Shown: piece by piece, positions 10,933 to 21,693 of the stretch
Numbering within the stretch: the first letter of the stretch is position 1
How the letters are laid out: each line of letters starts with the position of its first letter
Source of the DNA: Ceratorhiza oryzae-sativae
Taxonomy: Eukaryota > Basidiomycota > Agaricomycetes > Cantharellales > Ceratobasidiaceae
DNA: 64,000 nt
Reading direction: 5' to 3'
Assembly (NCBI GenBank): GCA_030998015.1
Contig: JARWMV010000239.1
Span: forward strand, 496,001-560,000
The notes under the pieces: generated by a model
The model's input: the letters and a program-made list of their open reading frames with translations, nothing else
What the model was told of the DNA's origin: nothing
The model's database searches: none
Program-made: the position numbers and the translations under genes

Positions 10933-12919
10933 ATGATCTCAGACACTAGTGCTTCTCCAACAGATGAATCATGCAACGTTGGGAGGTTTTTATCTACTTC
11001 TAAGCTAGTATATCTGACCGAACTAATGAATGTTGTATAGCCCTAGTGAGAAGAACGATTACCAACAAAGTGTGCAGCCCGTTACCTTCTCATCGTTCGG
11101 GGGCTCAGTCGTGCTAGGTAAAAATGAAGTGATCGAATTCGTAGATTTGAATCCTCCGCCTATGGTACGTCTCTTGACGCCTTGGTTTCTCAGCCGCTCA
11201 CCCCTGAATGCAAGGACCAAGGTTTCCACGCATACTCTTATTTGGTCGCCGGTTTCATAATCGAGTTGCTTGTGTGGTCACTCCCATTCTCCTATGGGGT
11301 ATTTTTGAACCATTATACGACACATCAATTGTTCAACACTCGGAAAACTTGCTCCCACTGGTTGGCACGTTAGCATGTGGGATCATGTATATGGCATCAG
11401 TGTTCATTCTCCCTTTGCTGTCTCGCTATCCTGCCTATCGTAAGCGTCTGATGTACGGCGGCCTCATGTGCTGCATATCCTCATTACTTGGGGCTGCTTT
11501 CGCTACCGAGGTCTGGCATCTCATTCTGACTCAAGGGGTCTTATACTCAATTGGAGGCAGTAAGTCATTCCCCCCCAAGTCATCCTGCCGATCATGAACA
11601 CCTACACACCTACTTAACAGCAATTTTATACTTTCCTATGTCGGTTATTGTGTTTGAATGGTTCGACAAGAAACGGGGATTGGTAAGCTGATTGACACGA
11701 GACAATCGACCTTTGGGGTCAATAAATGCGCCATCTTTTTCCAGGCTAATGGGATCATATACTCAGGAACCTATCTTGGCGGGGTGGTGGTGCCGTTTAT
11801 CACAGAAACCCTTCCAAACAAACCCAGCTCACGCGTTACGTTTACCTCTCTGGTACGTGTTTCCATCAACCGCATACACGATGTACTCTTTACTAAACCC
11901 AATGTGCGTGAGCTAGGCGGTCGCATACGCAATCCTGATTGTTTCAGTTCTTCCGTTCGTCAAAGGTCGACTGCCTCCCTCCACAGTAGCTGCTTCAGAA
12001 AACGCCGACTGGGCTTTCCTCAAAAACCCGAGGTTTGTAATTCTCGTTCTCGGCAACCTCCTACAAGGCATAGGAAACTTCATCCCGACCCTATGGCTTC
12101 CAAGTACGTTCTCGGCTGCTTAATCGAATTATCTAATTGCATTGTCACCTCTCTTCAGCGTTCGCAACAGACCTTGGTCTAAGCGTCACATCAGGAACGT
12201 TGATAATAGCTTTGATGAATGGCAAGTGCCACCCACCTCAAACCATTGGAACAATTGGAATAGCGCTAACCACCTTGACAGTATCAGGAATACCGGGCAG
12301 CATAGTAATAGGTTATTTGGCCGACAGATACGACCTGAGAATCATCATGCTAGTTTCAGTACTAGGATCTTCGCTAGCGGTGTTCCTGCTCTGGGGGTTA
12401 GCGTCTACTCTACCACATCTGTTGATGTTTTCTCTCATCTACGGATTTCTCGCGGCTCCGTAAGTGGTTTCCCCGCCGGCTAGATTTTGTATAGAGCTGA
12501 CTCCTCGCCAGATTTAGTTCACTTTGGCCAAAATTCTGCTCTGTGGTATCTAGTGAGTCCCCGCTATGGATCATGTGATTTTTCTAACAGCCCTAAAAAA
12601 GCCAAGCCGCATCTCACGGTCCGCCTTATGGGAATTTTCGTCGGAAGCCGTGGCATTGGAAACATACTAGCTGGGTCGGTCTCAACCCTTCTGCTGCACG
12701 TAAGCTTTGCTGGAACGCGCGACCACCCAGGGTACGGATACCAACTCAAAGGCTACGTAAGTCTATCGTAATTTTAAACGAAAATGAGGCTAGCTTAGTT
12801 AGCGACAATTGTAGGGCCCATTGATCATATTCACGGGACTCGCAATGTTTACTTCGACCATCGGCGCTTTTTACAACAGTATGCAAAATGGGACGGAAAG
12901 CCGTGACAGTGATGAATAA
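10933..12919 (+). pseudogene. MFS transporter, monocarboxylate-porter type, frame-disrupted tandem copy
   Basis: This is the first of two direct tandem copies of a 12-span major facilitator related to fungal monocarboxylate permeases. It matches its neighbour at 13197-15173 exon by exon, for example SYGVFLNHYTTH, FATEVWHLILTQGVLYSIGG, FEWFDKKRGL, GNFIPTLWLP, SVTSGTLIIALMN, YDLRIIMLVSVLGSSLAV and GPLIIFTGLAMFTSTIG. Two breaks are seen. Near 11335-11345 the frame shifts by one base after LFNT. Between about 12550 and 12600 no splice pair joins PKFCSVVS to the next exon in frame. One intron (from about 12220 to 12263) uses a GC donor. The N-terminus (ATG 10933, splice at 10985/11041) is my best reading. 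It may be a decaying duplicate, or a functional gene with assembly errors; the number of similar breaks elsewhere favours errors at least in part. Confidence 0.7.
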
Positions 12920-13196
12920 AGTACCACATCTAAGAGGGCACTTGGTTTTTTCTGAAGCTGAATCAGATACTCGAATAGTCAGTTTTGCATGTGTATATGC
13001 TCGTAATTTAAAATCATTGGAAATTACCATCACGTTCATTTAGGCCCAGGTCAAATATGTCGGCTGACTCGAGCGCGGGAATTGTCATAAAGTCTAGAGG
13101 TCATACCGCGTTTTTCAGACCCAACATCAGTGTCCTGGTGCCGCTCCAGTCGCCTCTAATCAGTTAACCGCAAGAGTGCCCCTACTATCACCTGTT

Positions 13197-15173
13197 ATGG
13201 CAACTGCCACTAACCTACTTCCACCAGAAATAGAGTTATCTAGGCAAGCTGTCCTCACACTTTCTACCAGAGGCTCCTACTAAATATTGAGGCAAATTTA
13301 GAATATCTAGCGCTTCTGGGCATGGTAGCAACCATCCGACTAGAGAGTCCTCCCAGGTTGGTCTTGAACCTGCTCTCGGTTCAGAATATAGCCAAACAAA
13401 TGTCGTCTCTGAGCTCCCTCCCATGGTAATAAGTTTATAATGAATAGGGTCTCTTGCTAACTCAAGTTTGACAGGATAAGGGATTTCATGCATACGCTTA
13501 CCTGGCTGGCAGCTTCGTACTGGAACTGCTTGTCTGGGCATTACCCTTCTCTTACGGGGTATTTCTGAACCATTACACAAGTCATCACCTGTTCGATGGT
13601 CCCCAAGAATTTCTACTCCCGCTAGTTGGCACACTATCCTCCGGAATCATCTACTTGACCTCTGTAGTCATTATGCCTCTGCTTAGTCGGTACCCTCACC
13701 AACGCCAGAACCTGATGCGACTTGGTGTCTTGCTGTGTTCTGCCTCATTGCTTGGTGCTGCTTTCGCGAGTCAAGTATGGCATTTGATATTGACGCAAGG
13801 CATTTTGTACTCTATTGGCGCAAGTAGGTGCCCCATGCTGCCCCCGCTAACGTCCAACTCAATACGAAAAAATATCACATAGCTATCCTTTATTTCCCGA
13901 TCCAAGTTTACCTCTTCGAGTGGTTCGACAAACGTCGCGGCCTAGTAAGTCAAATTGTTCTGACGAATCAAGTAGTCCTAAGTATTTCTGTTAGGCCAAT
14001 GGTGTGATTTTTTCTGGGACTGGATTGGGCGGTGTGGTCCTCCCCTTTGCCGTCGAGAGGCTACTCAATAAGTACGGTCTCAGGGCGACGTTCATATCTC
14101 TGGTATATATATGCTACAGATGACAATGTATCATCCGACTGACTGATTCGGCCAGGCTGCGGCATATGCCCTTCTTATATGTTCAATCTTACCTTTCATC
14201 AAAGGTCGCTTACCACCATCCTCGATTATCATACCCCAACGCGCAGATTGGAGTTTCGTGCGAAATCCGCAATTCTTGGTTCTATTTGTGGGCAATTTTT
14301 TGCAAGGTCTTGGTAACTTTGTTCCGGGCATTTGGCTACCAAGTGAGTATGTGCCTGGCCGCATGCGGTCACGCATATTCATAAACCTTATTTTAGCTTT
14401 TGCCTCAGACATGAACCTCAGCGTCACATCGGGGACACTCGTCGTATCCCTAATGAACGGTGAGAGCCCGTTGACGGAGCAATCGTACCTCGCCAGACAA
14501 GCGACTGACATGGCATGTTCGTTATAGCTTCTGCAGTTCCTGGATCGATTGCTATTGGCTTTGCATCGGATAAATACGACCTTCGTATTGTGATGCTCAT
14601 TTCGATGCTCGGGTCCTCTCTCGCAGTGCTAGTGTTTTGGGGACTTGCCTCAAACATTGGGCTGCTGATAATCTTTGCGCTGGTATATGGGTTTTTAGCT
14701 GGAGGGTAAGCTCTCACGCCGCTTAATCACAATTCATACTCTAAATGAAAGGCTAGATTCTCGTCGCTCTGGCCCAAGTTTGCCTCAACGGTAGCGAGTG
14801 AGTATAATATCATATGAATATTGCCACCACTTATCCTTTCGCAGAGGACGATCCGCATTCAAACGCTCGCCTCATGTCGCTTTTTATTGCCGGGCGCGGA
14901 ATCGGAAACGTGTTGGCCGCTCCTATATCCTCTAGCCTATTGCGTTCCGCTTTTTCGAGTGGATCGCATGCTTATGGTCTGAAAAACTATGTATGCATTC
15001 TTCGATAACGTCATATCATACCCTAACTCAAGAAATCCTAGGGGCCCCTGATCATTTTCACAGGGATTGCTCTTTTTTCTAGCACCATAGGTATATTTTA
15101 CAAGAACGTCGAGGGGTTAATCAGTCGGAGCATTCAGCGCAACCCCTTGCGCCAGCACCACGAGCAGATTTGA
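13197..15173 (+). CDS. MFS transporter, monocarboxylate-porter type (intact tandem copy)
   Basis: Eleven exons (13197-13243, 13302-13425, 13475-13823, 13883-13944, 13995-14102, 14156-14342, 14397-14459, 14528-14705, 14757-14797, 14845-14990, 15042-15173) sum to a clean 478-residue frame. It has 12 predicted membrane spans in two blocks of six. Span 1 (FVLELLVWALPFSYGVFLNH) resembles the start of fungal Mch/monocarboxylate-like porters, and the loop YDLRIVMLISMLGSS and the GRGIGNVLAAP stretch fit the MFS fold. The substrate cannot be told; monocarboxylates, nicotinate or riboflavin are all transported within this family. The first intron uses a GC donor (AG|GCAAGC) with a CTACTAA-like branch site. 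It is the intact sister of the gene at 10933. Confidence 0.85.
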
Positions 15174-15429
15174 GGAGGAATGGTCATGAACGTGGGTTTC
15201 AGTAAGCTCGATGATGTACAACAATAGTGTATATGCGGCAATGGGGCCGGTGATACTGTCACGCGTGTACTCAGAGTTATTTGGCTGCGTTTGTACCGGT
15301 GAATCTAGGGCACTTTCCAAATGAAGGCACATAGGGGACCATGACGGAAGCAAATAGCCTCCAGAAACGCCCTTCTCCAGTCGCGACTCTTCACCTGCCC
15401 CACGCGTTGTCAAGTCCAAAGGACAAGTT

Positions 15430-16899
15430 ATGAACTCACTGCATGCCATCCAGGTATGCTGAACAGACATACATGTGCGACCAGATCTTGACTTGTCCCG
15501 CTTAGTCCCATTATTGGGCTGTCCGAGACTATTTGAGCCCGGTACGTAGTGCTTTCTCCGCCGTTGGAGTTGTTTCGCTAAAGAAAATCTAGGTTTTGAG
15601 AGAAAGCAAGTTTAAAGAGCACGGAAGGATAACACCAGGTAGGCACACGCCATCTACGCGCAGCTCTGGGCTGACATATCGCTGTTTCGATCAGAGGAGT
15701 TTGTGGCTGCTGGCGATTTTCTGGCATACAAGTTTCCAGTTTGGTCATGGCAAGTCCTGATGTTGGTCGGCACCAATAGCATCGCTCACCAACAAACAGG
15801 GAGAAAGGCGAGCCCTCCAAGGCCCGTGATTACTTGCCCGCGGACAAGCAGTATCTCGTTACTCGGAAGGGTATGTAATACACTACCCTTGCCCTCACGT
15901 CAACTCACTCTCCGTTCCAGTCCCATGCCTGAGGCGAGCAACATCCCTAGCTTATACCGACGCTGATGAGGACGCGGAGAAGCTCCTGTCCTTTGCCGAC
16001 GATTCGTCCAAGGGCGATGAATGGGTCCAGACTCATGCCGGTCGTCGTGAGCGATTCAATATGTCTTCGTCGGATTACATGGTACTAACCCAGAGTGCAG
16101 CCGCTGATGACGCTTCGAAGCCCGGCGAGATCCATGACATACCTGATATTGATGGACACACCAACGAGCTTACGCGAGATATGAACTCATTGTCAGTCGA
16201 ACCCGCCGCCCCTCCAGATCTAGACGACATCCCAGATATGGAAGAGGAAGGACTGGAAGAGGAAGCCGACGAGGCAACTGCCAAGCCCGCACCCGTTGCT
16301 CCCGTAGAGATTGCAAAAGGCAATTTACTTCAGGTCCGAACTTATGATGTGATGATCACCTACGACAAATACTATCAGACTCCCAGAATCTGGCTGCTTG
16401 GCTTCGACGAGGTACGAGCCAGGCTTCTCTGATTTCTTACAGATGTTGACGATCTTTCAACACTCAGAATGGAACGCCCCTTACCCCTCCTCAAGTTTTC
16501 CAAGATGTGTCCGCAGATCACGCTTTCAAGACAGTAACAATCGAACCTTTTCCTCATGCGGCAAGCCTTTCTGCGGCATCTGTGCACCCATGCAAACATG
16601 CGAGCGTCATGAAAAAGGTTATCGAACGCATGAACGCGGGTGTAGTTGAGGAACAGAAGAAACGGCAAACAACTGCCTCGAGCTCTGGCACAGGTGGAAA
16701 ACGCAAATGGCTAGGATTGCGCAAGGGCAGCAGCAATACTTCATCCGAAGAGTCCAAGAAGGGATCAGCTCTTGGGCCTGGTGGAGAGGAAGGCGAAGAG
16801 ACGGAGGGCATGCGTGTTGATTTCTATCTTGTGGTGTTCCTCAAGTTTATTGCCAGCATCGTTCCAACGATTGAGGTCGATTCTACTACTGCGTTCTAG
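15430..16899 (+). CDS. ATG3: Autophagy E2-like enzyme Atg3
   Basis: Atg3 transfers Atg8 to phosphatidylethanolamine during autophagosome growth. Exons 15430-15453, 15506-15541, 15593-15638, 15695-15749, 15800-15870, 15921-16411 and 16468-16899 give 384 residues. Markers: an N-terminal amphipathic start (MNSLHAIQ then [17 protein letters not shown]), [19 protein letters not shown], the acidic flexible region rich in DIPDIDG and [27 protein letters not shown], and the catalytic [11 protein letters not shown] with Cys at about residue 283. The C-terminus [20 protein letters not shown] is typical. The insert after ERMNAGV (low-complexity, Ser/Lys/Glu rich) is longer than in yeast. The intron after residue W (15750-15799) has a GC donor. 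It is convergent with LYAR. Confidence 0.96.
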
Positions 16900-17068
16900 A
16901 TGCGTACATTTCTTCCTTGGGTTTGGAGCATCGAATGAATGTGGAAGGATTTCTTTTGTATGCGATGTATATTTTGAATACCTGTGATCCACGACGTTCC
17001 TTTTTACCAGTATATGTACGAATTACAGATCATGTCATGAATCGTGAACATTTTGTGTGTTTGAGTTC

Positions 17069-18674
17069 TTATGCGTTCTCAATGGCTTCTTTCCTCCCCT
17101 TGTCCCGTTTGCTCTTCCTCTTCGACCTGGGAGCACCTTCGATCACCGCTCCGGGTTCATTCAGAGTCTCTGTGCCATTGCCATCTAACTCTCGCCCTTC
17201 TTTTCTTTTTTGTCCTTTTTAGATTTCTTGCGCTTTGGTGTCACCTCTCCATTCGCTTCTTTCGTAACGGGCTCGGTGCTGGTCTGCTGTGTAGACTCAC
17301 CTGCTCTGTTGTAGTAGCCCCACCTTCTGTTTTCGACCGTTTCTCCTTCTTTTCCTTCTTTTCCTTTTTTCGCCGATCCTTTTTATTCGAATGTGTCTCG
17401 CTGTCGATGGTGGACACAGGTATCAGATCGTTATCGTTGGGAGCGCTGAGGCTATCGCCAGGCATGGAAGATAAAGCAGTTTCATCGACGACATCGGTCT
17501 TGGATTTTTTGTTCTTCTTGGGCTTTTTGAACTCAGAATGCCCATTCGTAGCTGGCTCAGAATCCATCACCAGTTCTCCGTTCGTGGGCTGTACTGAGTC
17601 ACCAAGTGCCTCGGACTTTCGGGATTTCTTCTTCTTTTTGGGGGATTCATCGGTCTCCGTTGGATTAGAGCCGTTGAGAGTGGTGCTGGGAGCAGGGACA
17701 AGGTCGGGCTCTTCACCAGCCAGCACCTCCGACTCGTGGGATTTCTTCGACTTCTTCTCTTTGCCATTGGGCATTAATCCGTTGTTATAGGGGTATCGCC
17801 GTCCTCGGTAAGTTCCTTCTCCCCCCTTGATTTCTTTTTCTTTTTCTTCTCCTTCTTATCGACCGCGCCCTCGGTCAGAGGTTCAGGTTCAGGGGGAGGA
17901 GACCTCCTTTTCTTCTTTTTCGCGGACTCGTCCGATGTGGGAGGGACGCTGGGAGGTCGGTCAGCTCCGCTCTTCAGCTTGCGTTTCTTGGATTTCTTGG
18001 ACTTTTCGGAATCTTTGGAATCGGGCTGCACGCCATTAGCTGGGGCAGACTATGGGGGAAAAGTCAAAAATTATTATATCGTAAGCATGGAAGAAACATA
18101 CATCTGTCTGTGCCTCTGTTGTAGTATTCCATTCGGTAGAATTGAACGGTGCATTGTTAACGGGATCAGGAGGAGGTGCCGTCCATGCGTTTGTCTGAGG
18201 TCCGAGCGGAATAGAGTTCTCGCCAGAGCCGATGTATTGCGTCCGACTAAACCCGCCCCTTGCGCCGCCCCTGCCTCGTTGCCCGCGCCCTCTCCCACGC
18301 CCCTACGTCATCCTTCAGCTGACATCTTTGGGCGGAATATGTGGTCTACTCACCCTGGGCTCTTGATACAGGCTCTTCTGATATTTCTGCTCCTCGGAGA
18401 TACAAGACGTATGGCTTTTCCATTGCGCCGGCCCAGCAAAGGTCGAGCTACAATCTATGCAAGTAAAGGATGAATGACATCTAGCACCATGGCTGTCGAG
18501 TTTTGGCTTCTTTACGACGTCTTGGCAGCCTACGCATGCGTCACAGTCAATAACCGGGCGGGCAAAACATGTAGGCTTGTGCTCACCGTCACACCTGAGT
18601 TACCGACCGCAGTGTAATCAATAGCAAGCTTCATGTAGTCATTCATCCACATTTACTCACTGGAAAGAAACCAT
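17069..18674 (-). CDS. LYAR: LYAR-type nucleolar C2HC zinc-finger protein (frame breaks in tail)
   Basis: LYAR proteins act in the nucleolus in ribosome biogenesis and growth control. The N-terminus reads MVSFQCDGCQDVVKKPKLDS, then SFTCIDCSSTFAG and WKSHTSCISEEQKYQKSLYQ, which is the LYAR zinc finger in full. It is assembled from a 14-base exon (18661-18674), an 8-base microexon (18587-18594) and exon 18354-18529, all joined by good GT-AG introns. Exon 18102-18302 adds a Gly/Arg-rich stretch and an Asn/Pro-rich linker. The tail (from 18050 down to 17069) is highly Lys-rich, as in the family. There the frame changes three times: a stop at 17774 beside a new frame, a 14-base GT..AG-like segment at 17287-17300, and a slip near 17195-17210. 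The lysine-rich coding character continues across all three, so the tail was probably one frame to the stop at 17069. Confidence 0.85.
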
Positions 18675-19132
18675 GCTTGACTTTTACAGCTTAGCGTTCA
18701 GGACGCTGGGTGTGGTGCGGTCAAAAATAATTTGATAGGTCTGGCTGATCAATTAGCCGTGAGTGATCGGCACGTGATCAGGCATCGCGGTGCTATCTCA
18801 GAGGGTATGCCATCCATGTTACTTCCGCGGGAGAATCTTGGGCCTGAAAGCATGAGGCTGAGCTCTATTCACCACCTGGTAATTCGAGAAGTCGCGTGAG
18901 CACTCGCCTTTGATGACTTCTCTTTCTACTACTTCCCGTCCCCATAAATAGAACACTATCTCAAAATGCATTTGATACGGAACGCTCAGAATCTAGTATA
19001 TATGCAGAGTACTCTACCGGCTACCCCTGCTGCCCCTCTACCAGCTGCCAGCAAGATTAAAACTTGCAGTAAGCTCCAGCCTACTCTACCACTGAGCTAC
19101 AGACAACCAAGTTCTCTCTGCGCATTTACGCT
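18675..19132. other. Intergenic with tRNA-like element
   Basis: This is the divergent spacer between LYAR (minus) and an MFS gene (plus). The only structure I see is the tRNA-like element at 19041-19110, described separately. Confidence 0.5.
19041..19110 (-). ncRNA. tRNA-like element / tRNA-derived relic
   Basis: On the minus strand the segment holds a perfect D-arm signature (TAGCTCAGTGGTAGAG, the pol III A box). Forty bases on, it has a T-arm-like hairpin GCAAG-TTTTAAT-CTTGC (B-box-like, the usual TTCGAAT loop changed to TTTTAAT). An acceptor-like pairing GTTGTCT/TGGCAGC has two wobbles and one mismatch. The middle is too short for a normal anticodon arm. I read it as a tRNA pseudogene or the head of a tRNA-derived SINE, not a working tRNA. 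It ends 23 bases before the start codon of the MFS gene on the other strand. Confidence 0.45.
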
Positions 19133-21561
19133 ATGAGCGACACTACGGATAAGCATGAAGGAGAAAAGCCTGTCGGCGAGCACATCGAGAACAGCGACCT
19201 GGACGCACGTATTTCAGCCATCAAGCGCCTGCATGACGGCCAACATCACGGCACCGATGAATATTCTCTAATAGTTGACATCGAGGAGGCGGAAAGAGAG
19301 TATGGGCAACAGATCGCAGCCTCTCTGAAGACAGCCCAGGATGGTAGGACTATCTTGTGGCCTCAGCCTCGAGAAGATCGACATGACCCACTAAACGTGA
19401 GTAAACCGTTTTGGTGCTTTGTTCTGGCAGACACCAAATAACTGCTTTCGATAGTGGTCGGATTTCAAGAAGCACTATACGTTGGCAGTTATTTCCATGG
19501 CCACCATTATCCCCGACTTTTGCTCAAGTATCGGCATTGCATGCCTTTTCCCTTTATCGTTGCAATTCGATACTACTGTGGCTAGAGTGAATAACTTGTA
19601 AGCGACATAACTCTCACTTCACAAATAGTTCGTGGTTAAAAGTGTGCCAATAGGACATCCAACTGGTCCATCTTCCTGTGCGTAGCTCAAGGAAGGGGCC
19701 CGCTTATCTTACTTTATTCACCTTCCTCCTTCAACAGACTTGGTCCGGGAGGGGTACTTGCCGTTGTGCTCATCTCATCTTTCGGAAGGCTTCCGGTTCT
19801 ATTTTGGTCGCAGGTAAGCTCCTTGAATTCAGCCATATTCCGACGCTAAAGAGCTCGGGTACAGGTCCTGGGTCTCGCGTTCCTGATCGGATGTACCGTT
19901 GCGCCAAGTCTGGAGGTTTTTGCGGCCATGAGATGCCTACAGAGCTTTTTAGGTAAAGCCCCATCCGGTCATTATGGAGCACGGCTAAACGGTTTACCCA
20001 CTAGTACGGCACCTCAAGTCGTTGGTCCGTGCCTCTATCTTCTTCCACCCGAGCGCACCACTGAATGTCTTGAATTAGGACTGTATTTCGTCAAGGACAT
20101 CTTCTTTTGGCACCAAGAGGCGCGAATGCTCAACATTTGGGCATTTAGCTTCGTTGTCAGCCCTTTTCTTGGTAATTCTTCGACGCTGTCTGGCTCCCTC
20201 CAGCACTAATTAGTATTAAAGGACCATTCTTATTTGGATTTTTGGTGGAACGGCAAACTTGGCGATGGGCATACGGAATTGGATGCATGTACGTCACTCA
20301 ACCTATAGCCTCTGGTAACATTCTGATTAGCTTAACTTTGGTAGCTATTGCGGTGTGGTCTTGATTCTAATTGCCTTTTTCCTTCAAGAATCGTACGCCA
20401 CAAACTCTGCTATATAAATGCCTATTAACACTCATTTTAGGATGTACGACCGTAAATACTATCCGGCTCCTATACCAGGCAGAACCGGCATTCGTTACCG
20501 CATCGAGACACTGGTTGGTATAACCGGAGCGCGGATGTATAAGTATCGAGTACCTTTTCGCACTGCTCTCTGGCGGCCAATCGAAACCTTGCTCAACCCC
20601 AGAATATTTTTAGCTTGCCTTTTTATGGGTTTGTCATTTCAGCCGAATGATTTATGCTATTTTGACTCATCTTGTTATAACAGGCGTGATCTTTGGTTGG
20701 ACAATCGGGATAAACGTTACACTAGTTATTTTCCTGCAGACCCCGTCACCTTTGGGATACGGAATGAACGCAGACCGGAGCTCCGCGATGTATTTGACCC
20801 CCATTATTGCTGCATTGCTCGGTGAACTGGTTGGACACTGGCTCAATGACTGGTTCGCCAAGCAATACATTAAACGTGTGAGCCTACATATTGCTGAGAT
20901 ATCATTCAAATAGCTAATTAAATTTGATGGCAGCACCATGGTGTCTTCAAACCAGAAGGTACGAGACATACTTGGTTGGTGGCAAAAAAAAGAGTCTGAA
21001 AAGTTTATAGCGCGTTTGATCATGCCCTACCTTGGAAGCTTTTGGGCGACATTCGGGCTGATTACTCTTGGGGGCACACTTCAGCACAGACTGTCTATTG
21101 CTGGCGTGATATTTGGATGGGGGATGGTACGCATAAATTCACATAAATGATAATCTATCGATTCTAATCAGCTTGGCTTAGCTTGTGTTTGGTATCATGC
21201 AAATCGTATGTAAAATACGTCTGTTTATGCACTTACTGACCGGGTTGTAGATAACGTCCATCTACGCTTATTGCTCTGACCTACTTCCAGATCGTCAAGG
21301 CGAGCTCTCTGCTCTTTTGAACTGGGCACGCGTCCTTGGAGGGTTTTCAGTAGCATACTATCAAGTCCCATGGGCTGAACGCGCAGGTGCACTACAAGTG
21401 TTTGGCGTCGAAGCCGCGATTGTCGTTGGGACCACAGTCGCGATCATCCCGGTTTTGCAGTTTGGGGCCCCTTGGTTTGAGGTTCGTACGGATTCGCGTA
21501 GATTATTATCTGCTTGTTCACTTGTTGGCATGCGACATAGAAACGAGAGGAGACAAAGTGA
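19133..21561 (+). CDS. MFS transporter, HOL1/DHA1-like
   Basis: This is a fungal major facilitator with the hallmark N-terminal tail ILWPQPREDRHDPLN before span 1, known from the HOL1/DHA1 multidrug and ion-cotransport group. A soluble N-terminal tail of about 88 residues precedes it. Landmarks: SIGIACLFPLSLQFDTTVAR, the A-like motif SFGRLPVLFWSQ, FFWHQEARMLNIW, ERQTWRWAYG (family motif WRW..G), a central loop FKPE.., and late spans ending GAPWFE followed by a short KREETK tail (stop at 21559-21561, after a small intron). Around 19953-20020 the best GT-AG intron (52 bases) gives a frame one base off, while reading through is open and inserts about 19 residues before TAPQVVG. That junction is uncertain. 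The substrate is unknown. Confidence 0.82.
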
Positions 21562-21693
21562 AATACCAGCCTTGTTTGATGTTCTGCGATGATAATTGTA
21601 CAATTTCATGAAGTAAAGCACACTTCGGTCTTCCAGAAATGACAATACAAATAAATGCATTACAAGGTTGCTTGACCCTGGTCATGAGGGTGT

